DNA of 64,000 nt, taken from contig NC_063988.1 in NCBI RefSeq assembly GCF_932276165.1, positions 1,054,001 to 1,118,000 of the forward strand. The letters are read 5' to 3'. The stretch is from Plutella xylostella. Taxonomy: Eukaryota > Arthropoda > Insecta > Lepidoptera > Plutellidae. The translations under genes and the position numbers were made by a program. The notes under the pieces are model-generated. The model had not been told where the DNA came from. It ran no database searches and worked only from the letters and a program-made list of their open reading frames with translations. Position 1 is the stretch's first letter. Every line of letters starts with the position of its first letter. Positions 22,213 through 35,400 of the stretch are shown here, piece by piece.

Positions 22213-22354
22213 TACTTATGAAGCTGACAAGATTGTCTTATTGCATAAAGTCGTTGCTGCTTTCAGACCTTATCGTTAGAGAACTTCTGAAACTATGCTT
22301 CTTGTTTCATACTATTTCATACACACGACACACATCCTTCTTATTTCCATGCAT

Positions 22355-22395
22355 ACATAGCACACATGTGACACCTGTGTCACTGTGTGCTATGT
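22355..22395. other. tight perfect hairpin (19-bp stem, 2-nt loop)
   Basis: acatagcacaca-t-gtgacac pairs with gtgtcac-tgtgtgctatgt with a single bulged T and a CT loop. Function is unknown. It may be a cruciform or the relic of a palindrome. Confidence 0.6.
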
Positions 22396-22399
22396 GTGA

Positions 22400-23403
22400 T
22401 TCGTTACCACTGCCGCTGCTAGTCGAGTAGTGAAGGTACTAGATACGGATAGTGTCTTATACGCATTTAGGTCAAGTTACGTGATTCCTAGTATACATGT
22501 TGGTGTATGACTTAAGCACGCACTTCGGGTAAGTATGTACTTACTTATCTTTCTGCGGGTTCGAATATGGCAAGTCTCTGAATAGGTATGAATCAGGAGG
22601 TCGGGACAGTAAAACACATAATACCCACTTAAATTATACTTATAATTAAAATATTAATTTACAAATTACAATATACACTTTAATATACATAGCCACTTTG
22701 TATAATCTATTACATTGTATATTTTTATTATAATAAAATTGTATCTTATAATGTCAATATACACATAGATGAAAATGAGACAGTAGACTTAGGTACTTAT
22801 TTGGAAATATTATAAAAATACAATGTGTTGTTGATGAATGACGAACGATTTAAAATTTATTCTGAAAACTATCTAATGTACCTATTTCCAAGCATAATTT
22901 TATGGCCAAACAGTCACAAACTTTTTTTTATTATTAAAAATATTGGTAATAAGTAGTTTTTACATTTGCCATACAATGGCAACACCTAACTTTTTTACCA
23001 GCGTGACACTCATTTCTCAGTCTCAATTTTCTTCGTTACTAAACCTTTACTTTTTTTTAGCTAGACTGTACAAGTTTGTGGCGTCACTGAGACTCGCGTT
23101 CGGGACACATCAACGGCGGTTTTGTATTAATCTAATTTTGTATTGGTAGAGTCCGACAACGATAACTTTTCAACACTATTATTTGTAATTTCTGACACTG
23201 ATACGGACGTGTACTTCTTCCTAATGAATTTTGATATAATTTAAAAAAAAACTACCGTTTTCCCTTTGCGATGTTAACATTGTAACTCTAGGTGATAATT
23301 ACAAACTGACGATTGACACAAGCCGTTTATGTATCGGTGCACACAAGCCCCAGTTAAATGGACTACTCATTCTTGAGCGGAGCGCGAGGAAACATAATTT
23401 AGA
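22400..23403. other. AT-rich intergenic stretch and Pfrx 3' UTR
   Basis: No gene was seen. The part next to 23404 is the likely 3' UTR of the minus-strand Pfrx gene. Confidence 0.5.
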
Positions 23404-26400
23404 TTAATGTGCTTTTTTTTCTTCTTTTTTGTCACCATTTATTTCTCCGTTAAGAAGCTCCATGGGGGGCGATGGCTGGCTAATGGGGGGCGCGGGGATC
23501 ACCTGAGAAAAAAACATTTATTAGAAAATTTGTAAAATACTCAATGTGATGATAACAGAGATGATAATGATTGACTGATTCTGAAGGCAAACGTGTGGTA
23601 ATAAAATTCCTGCTATAAATAATTTTATTACACCTCGAATAATTACAAGGCATAAATTATGGCATCAGTATGTTCATGGATATGGATAAGATAACAATGA
23701 CAGTGAAATTTTATTGGAAAAGAAGATAAAACATTTCTAAACTAACACAAATTAAACCATCACATATCTGCCAGCGTATGCAGTGGCTTCTATATTAAAT
23801 CTTTTATTGTAATAAAAAATCCCCATTTAATTCATATTAAGAGAGATTAATAGTTTCATTTTTTTAAATAAGAAATGCAAGTATGATGTGAAATAGAAGC
23901 TGTTATGGAGTATAAAATATACATAAGTATGAATATAATTACCGATAAACTATTAACTCTTACCCTTACTTAGACCAAAACAAAATAGACAAGCATTCCA
24001 CCACCATTATTTATGTGTGTTTTAATTACTTGAGCACGTCGAGACTGCCAATCTTGTGGTAGAAATGCATTTTGAGGCCGCAAATTTAGAACCACTTCCC
24101 ACGGAGTCCCAATAATAAATGAAATGTTTCATTTTGCCATGAAATGAGCTACTTCTATATTTAAATCTCAAATCCATGCTTGTCTATGCTCTAAGTTCTA
24201 TTTATCTATGGTCTATAATCTATGGCACACCATCACATAATGCGTACGTATTGTTTGTTGGCTATTCAATATCTGTTTGTATTTCATTATTTTCGTCGCA
24301 TTTTTCGCCCTGTTTGGAAGAGAAAATTAGTTTAAATTTAGGGTGAGTCAATATACATTGTGAAAATATAATTTAGAAATTTGTTTTGCAGGTGTAATAC
24401 AGCTTATTTTGTACACTAAAAGTAAAGTGATCATTCACCCTCTAGCAAAAATTTGGGCGGAAAAATTAGCGGATTTTTTGTTATCCAAAAAAAGAATTTT
24501 CTCATATTTTTCTAGGCTATTAAACTAAAACCATGGCAAATCAAACTGACAGAGCATCGGCCCTCCGGGCCTGCACAGGTTACCGGAAAGACTAGTTGCG
24601 GAAGGCCGAAGACTGTTGCTGTGCCGTTTTTGTGTTATTTTATACTCACCTGTTATGTTAATATGTGTGTATGTATAAATATATAAATAAATAAGACCGT
24701 GTGTATAGTAGTGTGTGCTCTATGGTCACCGTGTGTATAGTAGTGTGTGCTCTATGGTCACCGTGTGTATAGTAGTGTGTGCTCTATGGTCACCATGTGT
24801 ATATAAACGCTGGCTTGTCGAGCAAGCGTTCTATAGATTTGACGAATTTATCAATTGAATGTTCTACCTAGTTAATCTTTTATTCAATTTAAATTAATTA
24901 AAATTAATTTTATTAACTTATTTATACATTGTGTAATAATGATTATTTTTATAATCTTATAATTATATTGAGACATTATATCTACTGAAGGTAATTAATT
25001 ATTGGTAATTGTAAATTATTATTATATTAATATTATTATATTAATATGTATTTAAATTTTGACATGTAATCGTAATATTATGAATAAATGACTTATGACT
25101 TATAGTAGTGTGTGCTCTATGGTCACCTGCGGCTTGGGGCGGTGCGTGTCGACGGCGGTGACGGGCAGCGTGATGTGCTCCTCGCGGCACCCGTACGCGA
25201 CCGGGGTGAGCTTGATCACCGTGTGGAGGGGCACGTGTAAGTACGGCAGCTCCTCTGTGGGGGAGAGAGAGAGATATTTATTTATAGATGAAAACACAAC
25301 GTTCATTACCGAACGAATATTTAAACTCCCCGACATTCAACACTAAAAGAAACATAACTTTTGAACGCTAAATTTTGATGAAATGGCTCGGGGTAACATT
25401 ATGAACCGGAAAAAACTAAACGAAAATCGATTCAGCTGTTCGGGAGTTACGTTATCATTATCACAGACAGATACACAAACACACTGACCAGTAAAATTCA
25501 TAATTCACCCCTTTGAGTCAGAGGTTAAAATAACAAGCTTCATCACCATTTTCGTTCTTGAAACACCCTGTACAACGTCTCACCGGCGCTCTTGTCGAGG
25601 AAGTAGGCCAGCAGGCACCGCATGACGGCCACGTTGCCCTGTGTCCTACTGTACCCACCACTGTCCTACTGTACAACGTCTCACCGGCGCTCTTGTCGAG
25701 GAAGTAGGCCAGCAGGCACCAGATGACGGCCACGTTGCCCTGTGTCTTACTGTACCCACCACTGTCCTACTGTACAACGTCTCACCGGCGCTCTTGTCGA
25801 GGAAGTAGGCCAGCAGGCACCGCATGACGGCCACGTTGCCCTGTGTCCTACTGTACCCACCACTGTCCTACTGTACAACGTCTCACCGGCGCTCTTGTCG
25901 AGGAAGTAGGCCAGCAGGCACCACATGACGGCCACGTTGCCCTGTGTCTTACTGTACCCACCACTGTCCTACTGTACAACGTCTCACCGGCGCTCTTGTC
26001 GAGGAAGTAGGCCAGCAGGCACCGCATGACGGCCACGTTGCCCTGTGTCCTACTGTACCCACCACTGTCCTACTGTACAACGTCTCACCGGCGCTCTTGT
26101 CGAGGAAGTAGGCCAGCAGGCACCACATGACGGCCACGTTGCCCTGTGTCTTACTGTACCCACCACTGTCCTACTGTACAACGTCTCACCGGCGCTCTTG
26201 TCGAGGAAGTAGGCCAGCAGGCACCGCATGACGGCCTGGTGGCTCACCACCAGCACGTTGCCCTGCCGCTCCAGCTCCATGATGACTGGTTCCAGGCGAG
26301 CTACCAGGTCTTCGTAGGATTCGCCGCGGGGGTACCTGAGGAGGGGAGTAATGTGGTGAGTAAATGTAGCATAGACTTTCACTATCATGGATATTGATTT

Positions 26401-29400
26401 AAATGTTGGTTACGTGGGTCTAAGCCACCTTTAAAATAATACCTCAACTAGCAATGCTGAATTGGGAAAATTCTGGATAGCTGTTAGAAAAGTGTGATTT
26501 GTTCATTTAACTGCTAAAGATGTATGCGTAGTGCTGCCCTCTAACGGGCGTTTCAGACAATATTATGTACTTTTTAGAAATTACTTCCAACATACTCTTC
26601 TCATTTACTCTTAAAATATTCTGTACGTTAAATAATGAAATGATCACATACCTATACGCAAATTTGTTGCCGTCCCGCGCGTTGAAATCTGAAGGGTACT
26701 TCTGTTGTATTTCCGCGTACGTCATCTCTTCACATATGCCCTGGAACAAACATACTTCATCATTATTAGCCTCACATTTATCATATAGGTCCTTAAATAT
26801 TATGTAAGTATCATTGATCATCATCATAGGGAAATAGGGTTCGAAGAGTAGATTTCCACTCGGACCGGTCCTGTGAATCATTATTTATTGGAAAACAAAA
26901 TCGAATCAATCAACTTTCTTCTTCTATCCTGCTATACTTATACTCCAAGGAGTCTGAGTCTTACAGCAACGCGTTTCCAACCTTCTCTACTTCGTTAAAA
27001 ATAGTACGAGAGCTGGTAAAATTCACACTGAGTTGCGCGACTAGAAGAAGAAAAGTACATTCAGTTTCAGTGACATATGGAATGGCAATGGCAGCTGAAA
27101 CTTTTTCATTGCTCGCTAGTGTAATAAAAACTCACCGAATCAATCTCATTCAACGCCTTCCACCGTTCCTGTGGCGCCTTAACATCCTTCACCGTCTGTA
27201 TGGCCCTCTTCATCCACGAGGTCCACACGCGGAGCCCCGGGATGCGCTGCGTGTCGATGTAGGCCGCCAGCGCGCCCGGATAAGGCCTATGCTTACTCTA
27301 TACGCCTCTGTTATCTACCAACTGATGCCATTCTGTCCAGGTCGTCCCGCCATCTCCGTCTCGGTCTAGCTGGGCTAGTAGCACGAGGCAAATGTTCTCC
27401 GTCGCGCTCGCTCTTATAGCTGCGCGATGTGAGAGAGCGCGATGCAAAATGTATGTCACGTCTTAAATGCGCCCCTTAATAGCCCTTATGCCCGTCGCTC
27501 GGCATCTAAGATACCTAAATATATCAAGAAAAACACTCACCGCATCAATCTCATTGAGCGCCTTCCACCGTTCCTGCGGCGCTTTAACATCCTTCACCGT
27601 CTGTATGGCCCGCTTCATCCACGAGGTCCACACGCGGAGGCCCGGGATGCGCTGCGTGTCGATGTAGGCGGCCAGCGCGCCCGCGTAGCGCCGCCCCCGC
27701 GCCGAGAGTTCGCTGTCTCCGCCGATCCGGCCTACTAGGTTGTATGTGCTTTCGCCGTGCTGGAAAAAGGAAAGAAAATGATTTTTTTATGGTCATAAAA
27801 TTGTTGAGGCAATTTAAATAAATATTACTCCCCATTCGGTTGCTGTGTGCATGTGTGTTGTGTTTGGTGGTTGAGGATAACGACGTTTGGAAGTGAAAGC
27901 AAATAGGAGTATAAATGATAAACCTTCGGTTTTCTAAAAGGCCGTAGATCGGTTCTATGGAATCTAGGGGCTCATTTGTATTTTTCAACTAACTCTTCTG
28001 TTTTATGTCGTACCAGACTGAGCTGTAACTTAATTTTAAATATGCTAAATTATTAAACACTTTTATGATTTGTACGCGTACTTTTAAAATGTGTGTGCAC
28101 AGTCGATCGACAAATAACATTAGTAGGTATAAAAACTTGTTACAAGTCCAATGCAGTAAAGAAACAAGATTGGTCCCTGTGTAGTTACATATAACATATT
28201 CTATTGATACAATGTCGTATAGTTGTATATCACGTGTTAGTGATTATGAATAATTAAAGATTATTAGCGCATAGGTACAAATCAGTATTGGATGGTAAAC
28301 AAATTAGTTTGTGTAAGTTTACAAACAAGACACTTGAATATAAGATTACTATACTAATATACTCGGATTTGTTTTACAATTCGTCATTAAGTACATTATT
28401 GAGGCAGGTTTAGCAAAACAATCAAGAATGCAATCAAGTACTTGAAAACCCGATTTCGCTTTTGTTGAAGTGGTAAACATATATTTTTTGTTGTATTAAG
28501 CGTACTTTGAGCTGATATAGGTATATTGTATATTTATCCATACTATATATGTATATAATATATATATATATATTATATATTTATTTATTTATGTATTTAT
28601 TGTATGTATTTATATGAGTATTTAATTAATAATAGTTAGTAAGTATCAATGTTATTCGGATATGTATTTTTCTTTTAAAAATATTATTTGTAAATACACC
28701 TTGTAAATGCCCTTTTCTATGTTTAGTTCTTTTCTTACAACGGTTGTCTGGAAGAGATCGCTTTTAGCGATAAGACCGCCATTTGTGCATCTCTGTTATT
28801 TAAGTTAGATTTAAGTTTTTTTTATGGTGTGCAAATAAAGATTATTGTATTGTATTGTATTGTAAACATGGTAAATTGTTATTAATATTGTACGATGAGT
28901 ACCTAGTAGTACTCGTAGTAGGTATAAGCCCCGCAAATTAATAATGCGCCTTACTGCTTGACATTAGTTCACCGCAAGCAATAATGTATACTATCAGCGA
29001 CGATCTCGATAAGGAAATTTGCATAATAAATACGCACACTATCTAGATATATGTTATGACAACGTCAAACATCAGATGAACTAGCAACATGGGGACTTAC
29101 GGTGTCTTAAGAAATTAAATCTATTGCTATCCTGCTCAGTCAGTATACCGTCAAAGCAAGAGAGCAATATATTTAATTTCGTTTGAATGTTTGGTGCAAG
29201 TCATCCTTAGTACTTTTCTACTAGTTATACTTATACTATACTATTTTACTCACCCTGGTCAAATATATCGTCCGCGGCACAATATGTATATTCATCAAAT
29301 AGTACACTATCCGGCTCTGTATATGCCCTTCATGCTTGTGCACGACCACCTTCTCTCCCGTATCAAATATCTTCATGAAACTGAAGTCCGACTCGCTGGT

Positions 29401-32400
29401 CTCATCCAGGGGTTCGTATTTCTCCTTGTAGTGCTCTATTCGGAGCAGGAAGTCGTTGACCACGTTCTCTGTGTTTTGGATGTTGGTGTAGTCGGGACTG
29501 CTTACTTTCACTTCCTGGAACGAATGGGGTGGGTTAGGTTTGTGGGTTGTCTGGGGTGGCGAAATTTCTTCATACAGTAACTAAGTTCGTACGAAGAATA
29601 TTTATTATTTGTAGGTACAATACTAGTAATGTAACTCGGTAATATATGAAGAACAGGGGGATGTAATGTTTATGCTGGATAGCAGACGTTGGTCAAGCAT
29701 AGTTTAAGATTAAATACAATGACATATGGAATGTGCGCAGCATATTTATTACACATACGCAACCGAATGTGAATTCTACTGAACACGACCGACATTAGCG
29801 TAGAAGAAAATCCAGCTAGTAAAGTAGAGATGGAGGATTTTGGACTGCTTATTAATATCACCGTTTTTGGGTTTTAGACTACGCTATATGACTGCTATAG
29901 AAAGTCTGTTCATGAAGTTTCTGTAATAGACATTTCTTCAGGTAGCATTACCAACATTACCAACTAAAACACAAACTAGGTATTTTAATTCTATCTCAAA
30001 ATCAATTATACGCTAGCACTACAATAAATGTATGCAGCTTAGTCATACTTGGTCATTTTGCTCAGTTGAAGTTTTGACCTGAAGGGAAAGAAACGAACAG
30101 ACATCAGACTCGATAAGACTACGTTGGAACTCGCAAGCTCAAGAATAAATAATATAAGGATTTTTATTAGGGAGGGATAATAATTTCTACCTACAAAAAA
30201 AAAAACTTTGAGGCAGTGCGTAACTCACAATCAGCCTACAAAATTGGTGCATTTCATGCCCAAACTGAACTTAGAATTATCAAACATGATATCATAAGAA
30301 GTCTACAGGCTAATAATGGTTGTTAAATCAGTCTGAATATTCATCCATCAATTCTAACGACTAACAGTGACTGACCAATGTAATATTTACTACTTTAAGC
30401 TATAAGTACAGCACACAGACCTAAAAGCCCGTTTTTTAAACGGTTCCTCAACAGTCGAATGTCCTGTCAATAGCGTTCTATTGGGTACTCGTATTGGGTG
30501 GAGAATCGACTGTTGGGGAACTGTTCAGAATCTGTTAATTTGTTATGTGAGATTAAAAAACAGAAGATAGATTAAAATCTCCAACGCCACTGACCATAAT
30601 GTTCTGCTCTATGATCCTAGGGTCGTCACAGACTGACTCCACAAAGAACAGCTTGAAGCCCATCTTGTGCACCACGATGTCGCGGATCATGCGCCGCCGC
30701 TCCTGCGTCGAGTTCGTCGCGTCAAACACCTGTGAAGAAGAAGTTACTGGTTATTATTCTGAAGGAGGGATTCAAATGAGGTTGCATAGTGGTGGTCTGT
30801 TTTGTTTTGTTTATGGATTTGTGTTCGACATACCTAATAAAAAATCTAGGGTGTGCTGTATTCAAGTAATATTGGGTCAGCAGTGGGAGGTGAAATGTTC
30901 ATTTCAGTAGTGGTTGGATGAGGAAGGCAGAGGGTGCTTGTTGGGAAAGGCTTATTTCCATCGGTAGCAGAGCACAAGGCGGGCTGATGTAGATTGATTG
31001 AGTATCTCGTAAACATACAGACTTCAAAACATAGTTGCCTATTTACATAATAATACAATGATCTTTTAAGCTCTGGACTGTGGCATAGAGTAGGATTTAA
31101 TTTATATCTAATAAATAGGTATCAAACAAAATAGGCTAGAGAAATTGATTATCTTGGCAACACGCAAAAAAAAAAACAAAAGAGCGCGAAACTTTTTCAA
31201 ACGTCATCCACCACAGACTACAAAATCTTTTTTCTTTTTGTCACCCCTACACGGCACTCACGGCTACTTCACCTCCGCGCGCGAGCCACTCGCACACGTC
31301 GTGCAGCGCGTCCAGCGCGCACTGCTGCCGACTATTGGAGGCTAATCAAGATGACGACGGTGATGATGATGATGATGATTACGGTGTCTTGTACGCAGAC
31401 TTGAAAACATAATTTACTATCTACCTATACCTAACATATGTCGCATCAAAGAGCAGAATATGTGCCACATATTAACCAATGTTAAAATAGGCTGTAGTAA
31501 TAATTATCTTTACACCAAAAGATGTTAAAAAAAAACTTTACTAAAAACAAAGAAAAGAGCGGGAAACTTTTTCAAACGTCATCCACCACAGACTACCCTA
31601 ACATTTTTCTTTTTTTTTGTCACCCCTACACGGCACTCACGGCTACTTCACCTCCGCGCGCGAGCCACTCGCACACGTCGTGCAGCGCGTCCAGCGCGCA
31701 CTGCTGCCGGATCGCCATGGCCTCCTTGTTGTCCGCGCGGACTTATCCTAACTAATCCTAAGTATCCTAACTAATATATTATAAATGCGAAAGTAACTGT
31801 GTCTGTCTGTCTGCCTGTCTGCCTGTCTGTCTGTCTGTTACTCTTTCACGCCAAAACTACTGAACGGATTTGAATGAAATTTGGCATACATACGGTCTAG
31901 ACCCTGGGAAAGAACATAGGCTACTTTTCATCGCGGTATTCCCACGGGAAAACTTTTTAAGGCGAAGCGTAGCTCGCGGGAACAGCTAGTTTCATATAAT
32001 AGTGTCGTATCAAAGAGCAGAATATGAGCCACATATTAAAATAGGCTGTAGAAATAACTATCTTTGCATAAACAGATATAAAAAAAAAAACTTTCCAAAA
32101 AAATAAAGAAAAGCGCGGGAAACTTAAAACGTCACCACCTCATCACAGACAACAAGATCTTTTTTGTCACCCCTACACGGCACTCACGGCTACTTCACCT
32201 CCGCGCGCGAGCCACTCGCACACGTCGTGCAGCGCGTCCAGCGCGCACTGCTACCGGATCGCCATGGCCTCCTTGTTGTCCGCGCGGACTTATTTCATAT
32301 AATAGTGTCGTATCAAAGAGCAGAGTATGAGCCACATATTAACCAATGTTAAAATAGGCTGTATAAATAATTATCATTACATAAAAAGACGTCAGAAAAA

Positions 32401-35400
32401 ACTTTACTAAAAAACTAAGAAAAGAGCGCGAAACTTTTTCAAACGTCATCTACCATAGACAACAAAATCTTTTTTCTTTTTGTCACCCCTACACGGCACT
32501 CACGGCTACTTCACCTCCGCGCGCGAGCCACTCGCACACGTCGTGGAGCGCGTCCAGCGCGCACTGCTGCCGGATCGCCATGGCCTCCTTGTTATCCGCG
32601 CGGACTTATCCTAACTAATATTATAAATGCGAAAGTAACTGTGTCTGTCTATCTGTCTGTTACTCTTTCACGCCAAAACTACTGAACGGATTTGAATGAA
32701 ATTTGGTATACATACGGTCTAGACCCTGGGAAAAAACATAGGCTACTTTTTATCCCGGAATTCCCACGGGAAAACTATTTAGGGCGAAGCGAAGCGCGCG
32801 GGAAGAGCTAGTAATATATAATAGTGTTGTATCAGCAGAATATGTGCCAAATATTAACCAATATGTTGTAGGCTGCGTAAATAACTATCTTTGCATAAAC
32901 AGATGTAAAAAAAAACTTTCCAAAAAACAAAGAAAAGGGCGGGAAACTTTTTCAAACGTCATCCACCATAGACTACCCTAACTTTTTTCTTCTTTTTTGT
33001 CACCCCTACACGGCACTCACGGCTACTTCACCTCCGCGCGCGAGCCACTCGCACACGTCGTGCAGCGCGTCCAGCGCGCACTGCTGCCGGATCGCCATGG
33101 CCTCCTTGTTGTCCGCGCGGAAGAACTCGTGCGACGTGTAGGCGGTGGTCGCGTGCCGCCGGTACTCGCCCAGGTTGAATACTGCAAGGAGGTTGCATAC
33201 GGTTACTAACCATAGACATTACTAGTTATTATTCTGTGTCATAAAGTAAGAGTTTCAATAAATTGCAACATGGAAATTAGTGAAAATAATCAGCCTTCTG
33301 AAAATAAGGGACAATAAAAATTCATACAATGATATTTTAATTAAAAAAAACATACCTCTAGTATTGATCCCAATCCAGTTGAGATACCTGGAGAGTTTCT
33401 TGGATATGTAGGTCTTGCCGCGCGCAGGCAGCCCCACCATGGCTATCACGTGCGGGATATTTACATAGTTGGCTCGCTCTCCTGGAAACAAACAATTATT
33501 GTTATTAGAAGCCCTATCATTTTAATTTCATGTAACTGAAACTAGGCATATCTATTATCTATAGTGATTTGTAATGCTTAAAATAAATCACTGTGGACTA
33601 AGTGCAAATGGTTTTATCTTTCTTTGTATTCTGTTTTTCATAATGCTGAACAAAAACATGTATTATGTACATTTTGGAAAATTAAGTAACCTCTCCAATT
33701 GTGCTAAAATACTTTGGTATTGAAAAGTTATGTTCCTATGCATTAACATGTATAAGAAAAAAAATATTTAGACCAGGATTACCTGTATTTAACAGCACTA
33801 AACTGACTGTTTAGAGTGACTACCTTTAGATCATCATCATCATCATCAGCCTATAGCAGTTTACTGCTAGACATAGGCCTCTCCCAAATCATGCCATCTA
33901 TAGCTTTCCTAACTATATTTAGTTAGATAGGTAGTAAAACTGTTATACTTTACAAGCATAATTAATTATGATTTTGTAAAACATGCATGATAATCTTTAC
34001 AAATTATTTGGTGAACCTTTTATTTGTAAAATATGTAAACTACCAGTAGTTTCATAAACTTGGTAGGTACTTATTTAAATTTTAAAAGGTTAGATCAATG
34101 AAGACTATAAAAATGAACTCACTCAACTTTTGTCATAAACAACAATAAAGATAAAATTCTTATCATTGTACATAAATATACCAATTAGATTTACTCCCTA
34201 TTTAATACTCAGTTATTTTCCAGAATAAAGGTTATAAAATCTCTTTCATCATCCTTTGTAATTGAGGATTTCAAATGGTATGCAGGTATGAAATATGATA
34301 CTGTGGGGCTTTACTCGTGTAAGATATCAATTTCAGTCAGATATCGTCCACTCAATACTAGTTAACAGTGTTAACACCCATAAGTCAAGAGCATATTTCA
34401 TAACGAAACTACTAAGATAAAATGGATAATTTTACCGAAGCCAATGTAATAATAACATGTCATAACGACCGTCCTTCAAGTGACAAAATGACCCAAGATT
34501 GATTATCACCGAAATTTGCCACATTTCACAAAGAAAGGATATCCACGAACCGTCTCCAAAGAACTGCTTGTTTAAGTATTTCCATCCTTCGGCACGGTTT
34601 TCTTCGGTATCCATTTTCTTGTGATAGCAACACGGTTTATGTTAATACAAGAGAAATGGACACAAAACTGATAATTAGTTGAATTTTGATTAATTTAAGT
34701 TGCCGAACAAGAAACCGACGTTCGCCGTCGCGAGAAGCTGTCAACTGATTTTGACGTTGACAGATAATTCTATCTTATCTCTGCTTTTCATAGACAAACA
34801 AACAGAGGAAGGTGTGTTCCAAAATCTATCCAAATTTGATGGAAATTATTATTCTGAGGAGCGTTATATTTTCCAAGATTGATATGGATGGGCGTTTTGT
34901 TGATAAGAGTGATGGTATGGTAGCTCTACGGGTCCAGCATCCATTTCCCACGCGGGACGCTGGTTCCAATCCAGTGTCAGAGGCAGTACTAATAATTTAT
35001 TTGATTATATCGTGAGTGAAGAAAGTGCAAACCTGCATGTGCAGAAGTAACTAACTACATAAGTACTTAATGAAACCTCTATTACAAATTGGAAGCGTAG
35101 TCGAAAATGAAGATTCTATTCGAGTGAGCCACATGGGAACTAGTTCAAGCGCCCGCTTCTCACGCAAGAGATGCGGGTTTGAATCCCGGCGCTGACATGT
35201 ACCAATCAGTCCTTTGAATTTAAGTACAATGTATTACCATCGCTCTTACGGTGAAGGAAAACATCGTGAGGAAACCTGCATATCTATATTTAGCACATCT
35301 AGATATGTAAACCCACCAACCCGCAGTGGACCAGCGTGGTGGGAAATGGTCCAAGCTTACGAAGGCAGTTTAGTTAGACCTAGGGGATATGCACACAGGT

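Noticed and set aside
25518..26137. Series of 62-112-aa repeated minus-strand frames
   Set aside because: They are read-through of the 101-bp exon 8 copies and the intron between them, not separate proteins.
25560..26190. CRISPR-like direct repeats
   Set aside because: Units are contiguous exon copies in a eukaryotic intron, with no spacer structure.
27133..27340. Exon 6 copy as an alternative exon
   Set aside because: The only nearby AG gives the wrong phase, and the RHGES catalytic part is missing.
34905..35200. tRNA genes
   Set aside because: Only A/B-box-like words are present. No full cloverleaf or acceptor stem could be formed, so they are SINE heads.
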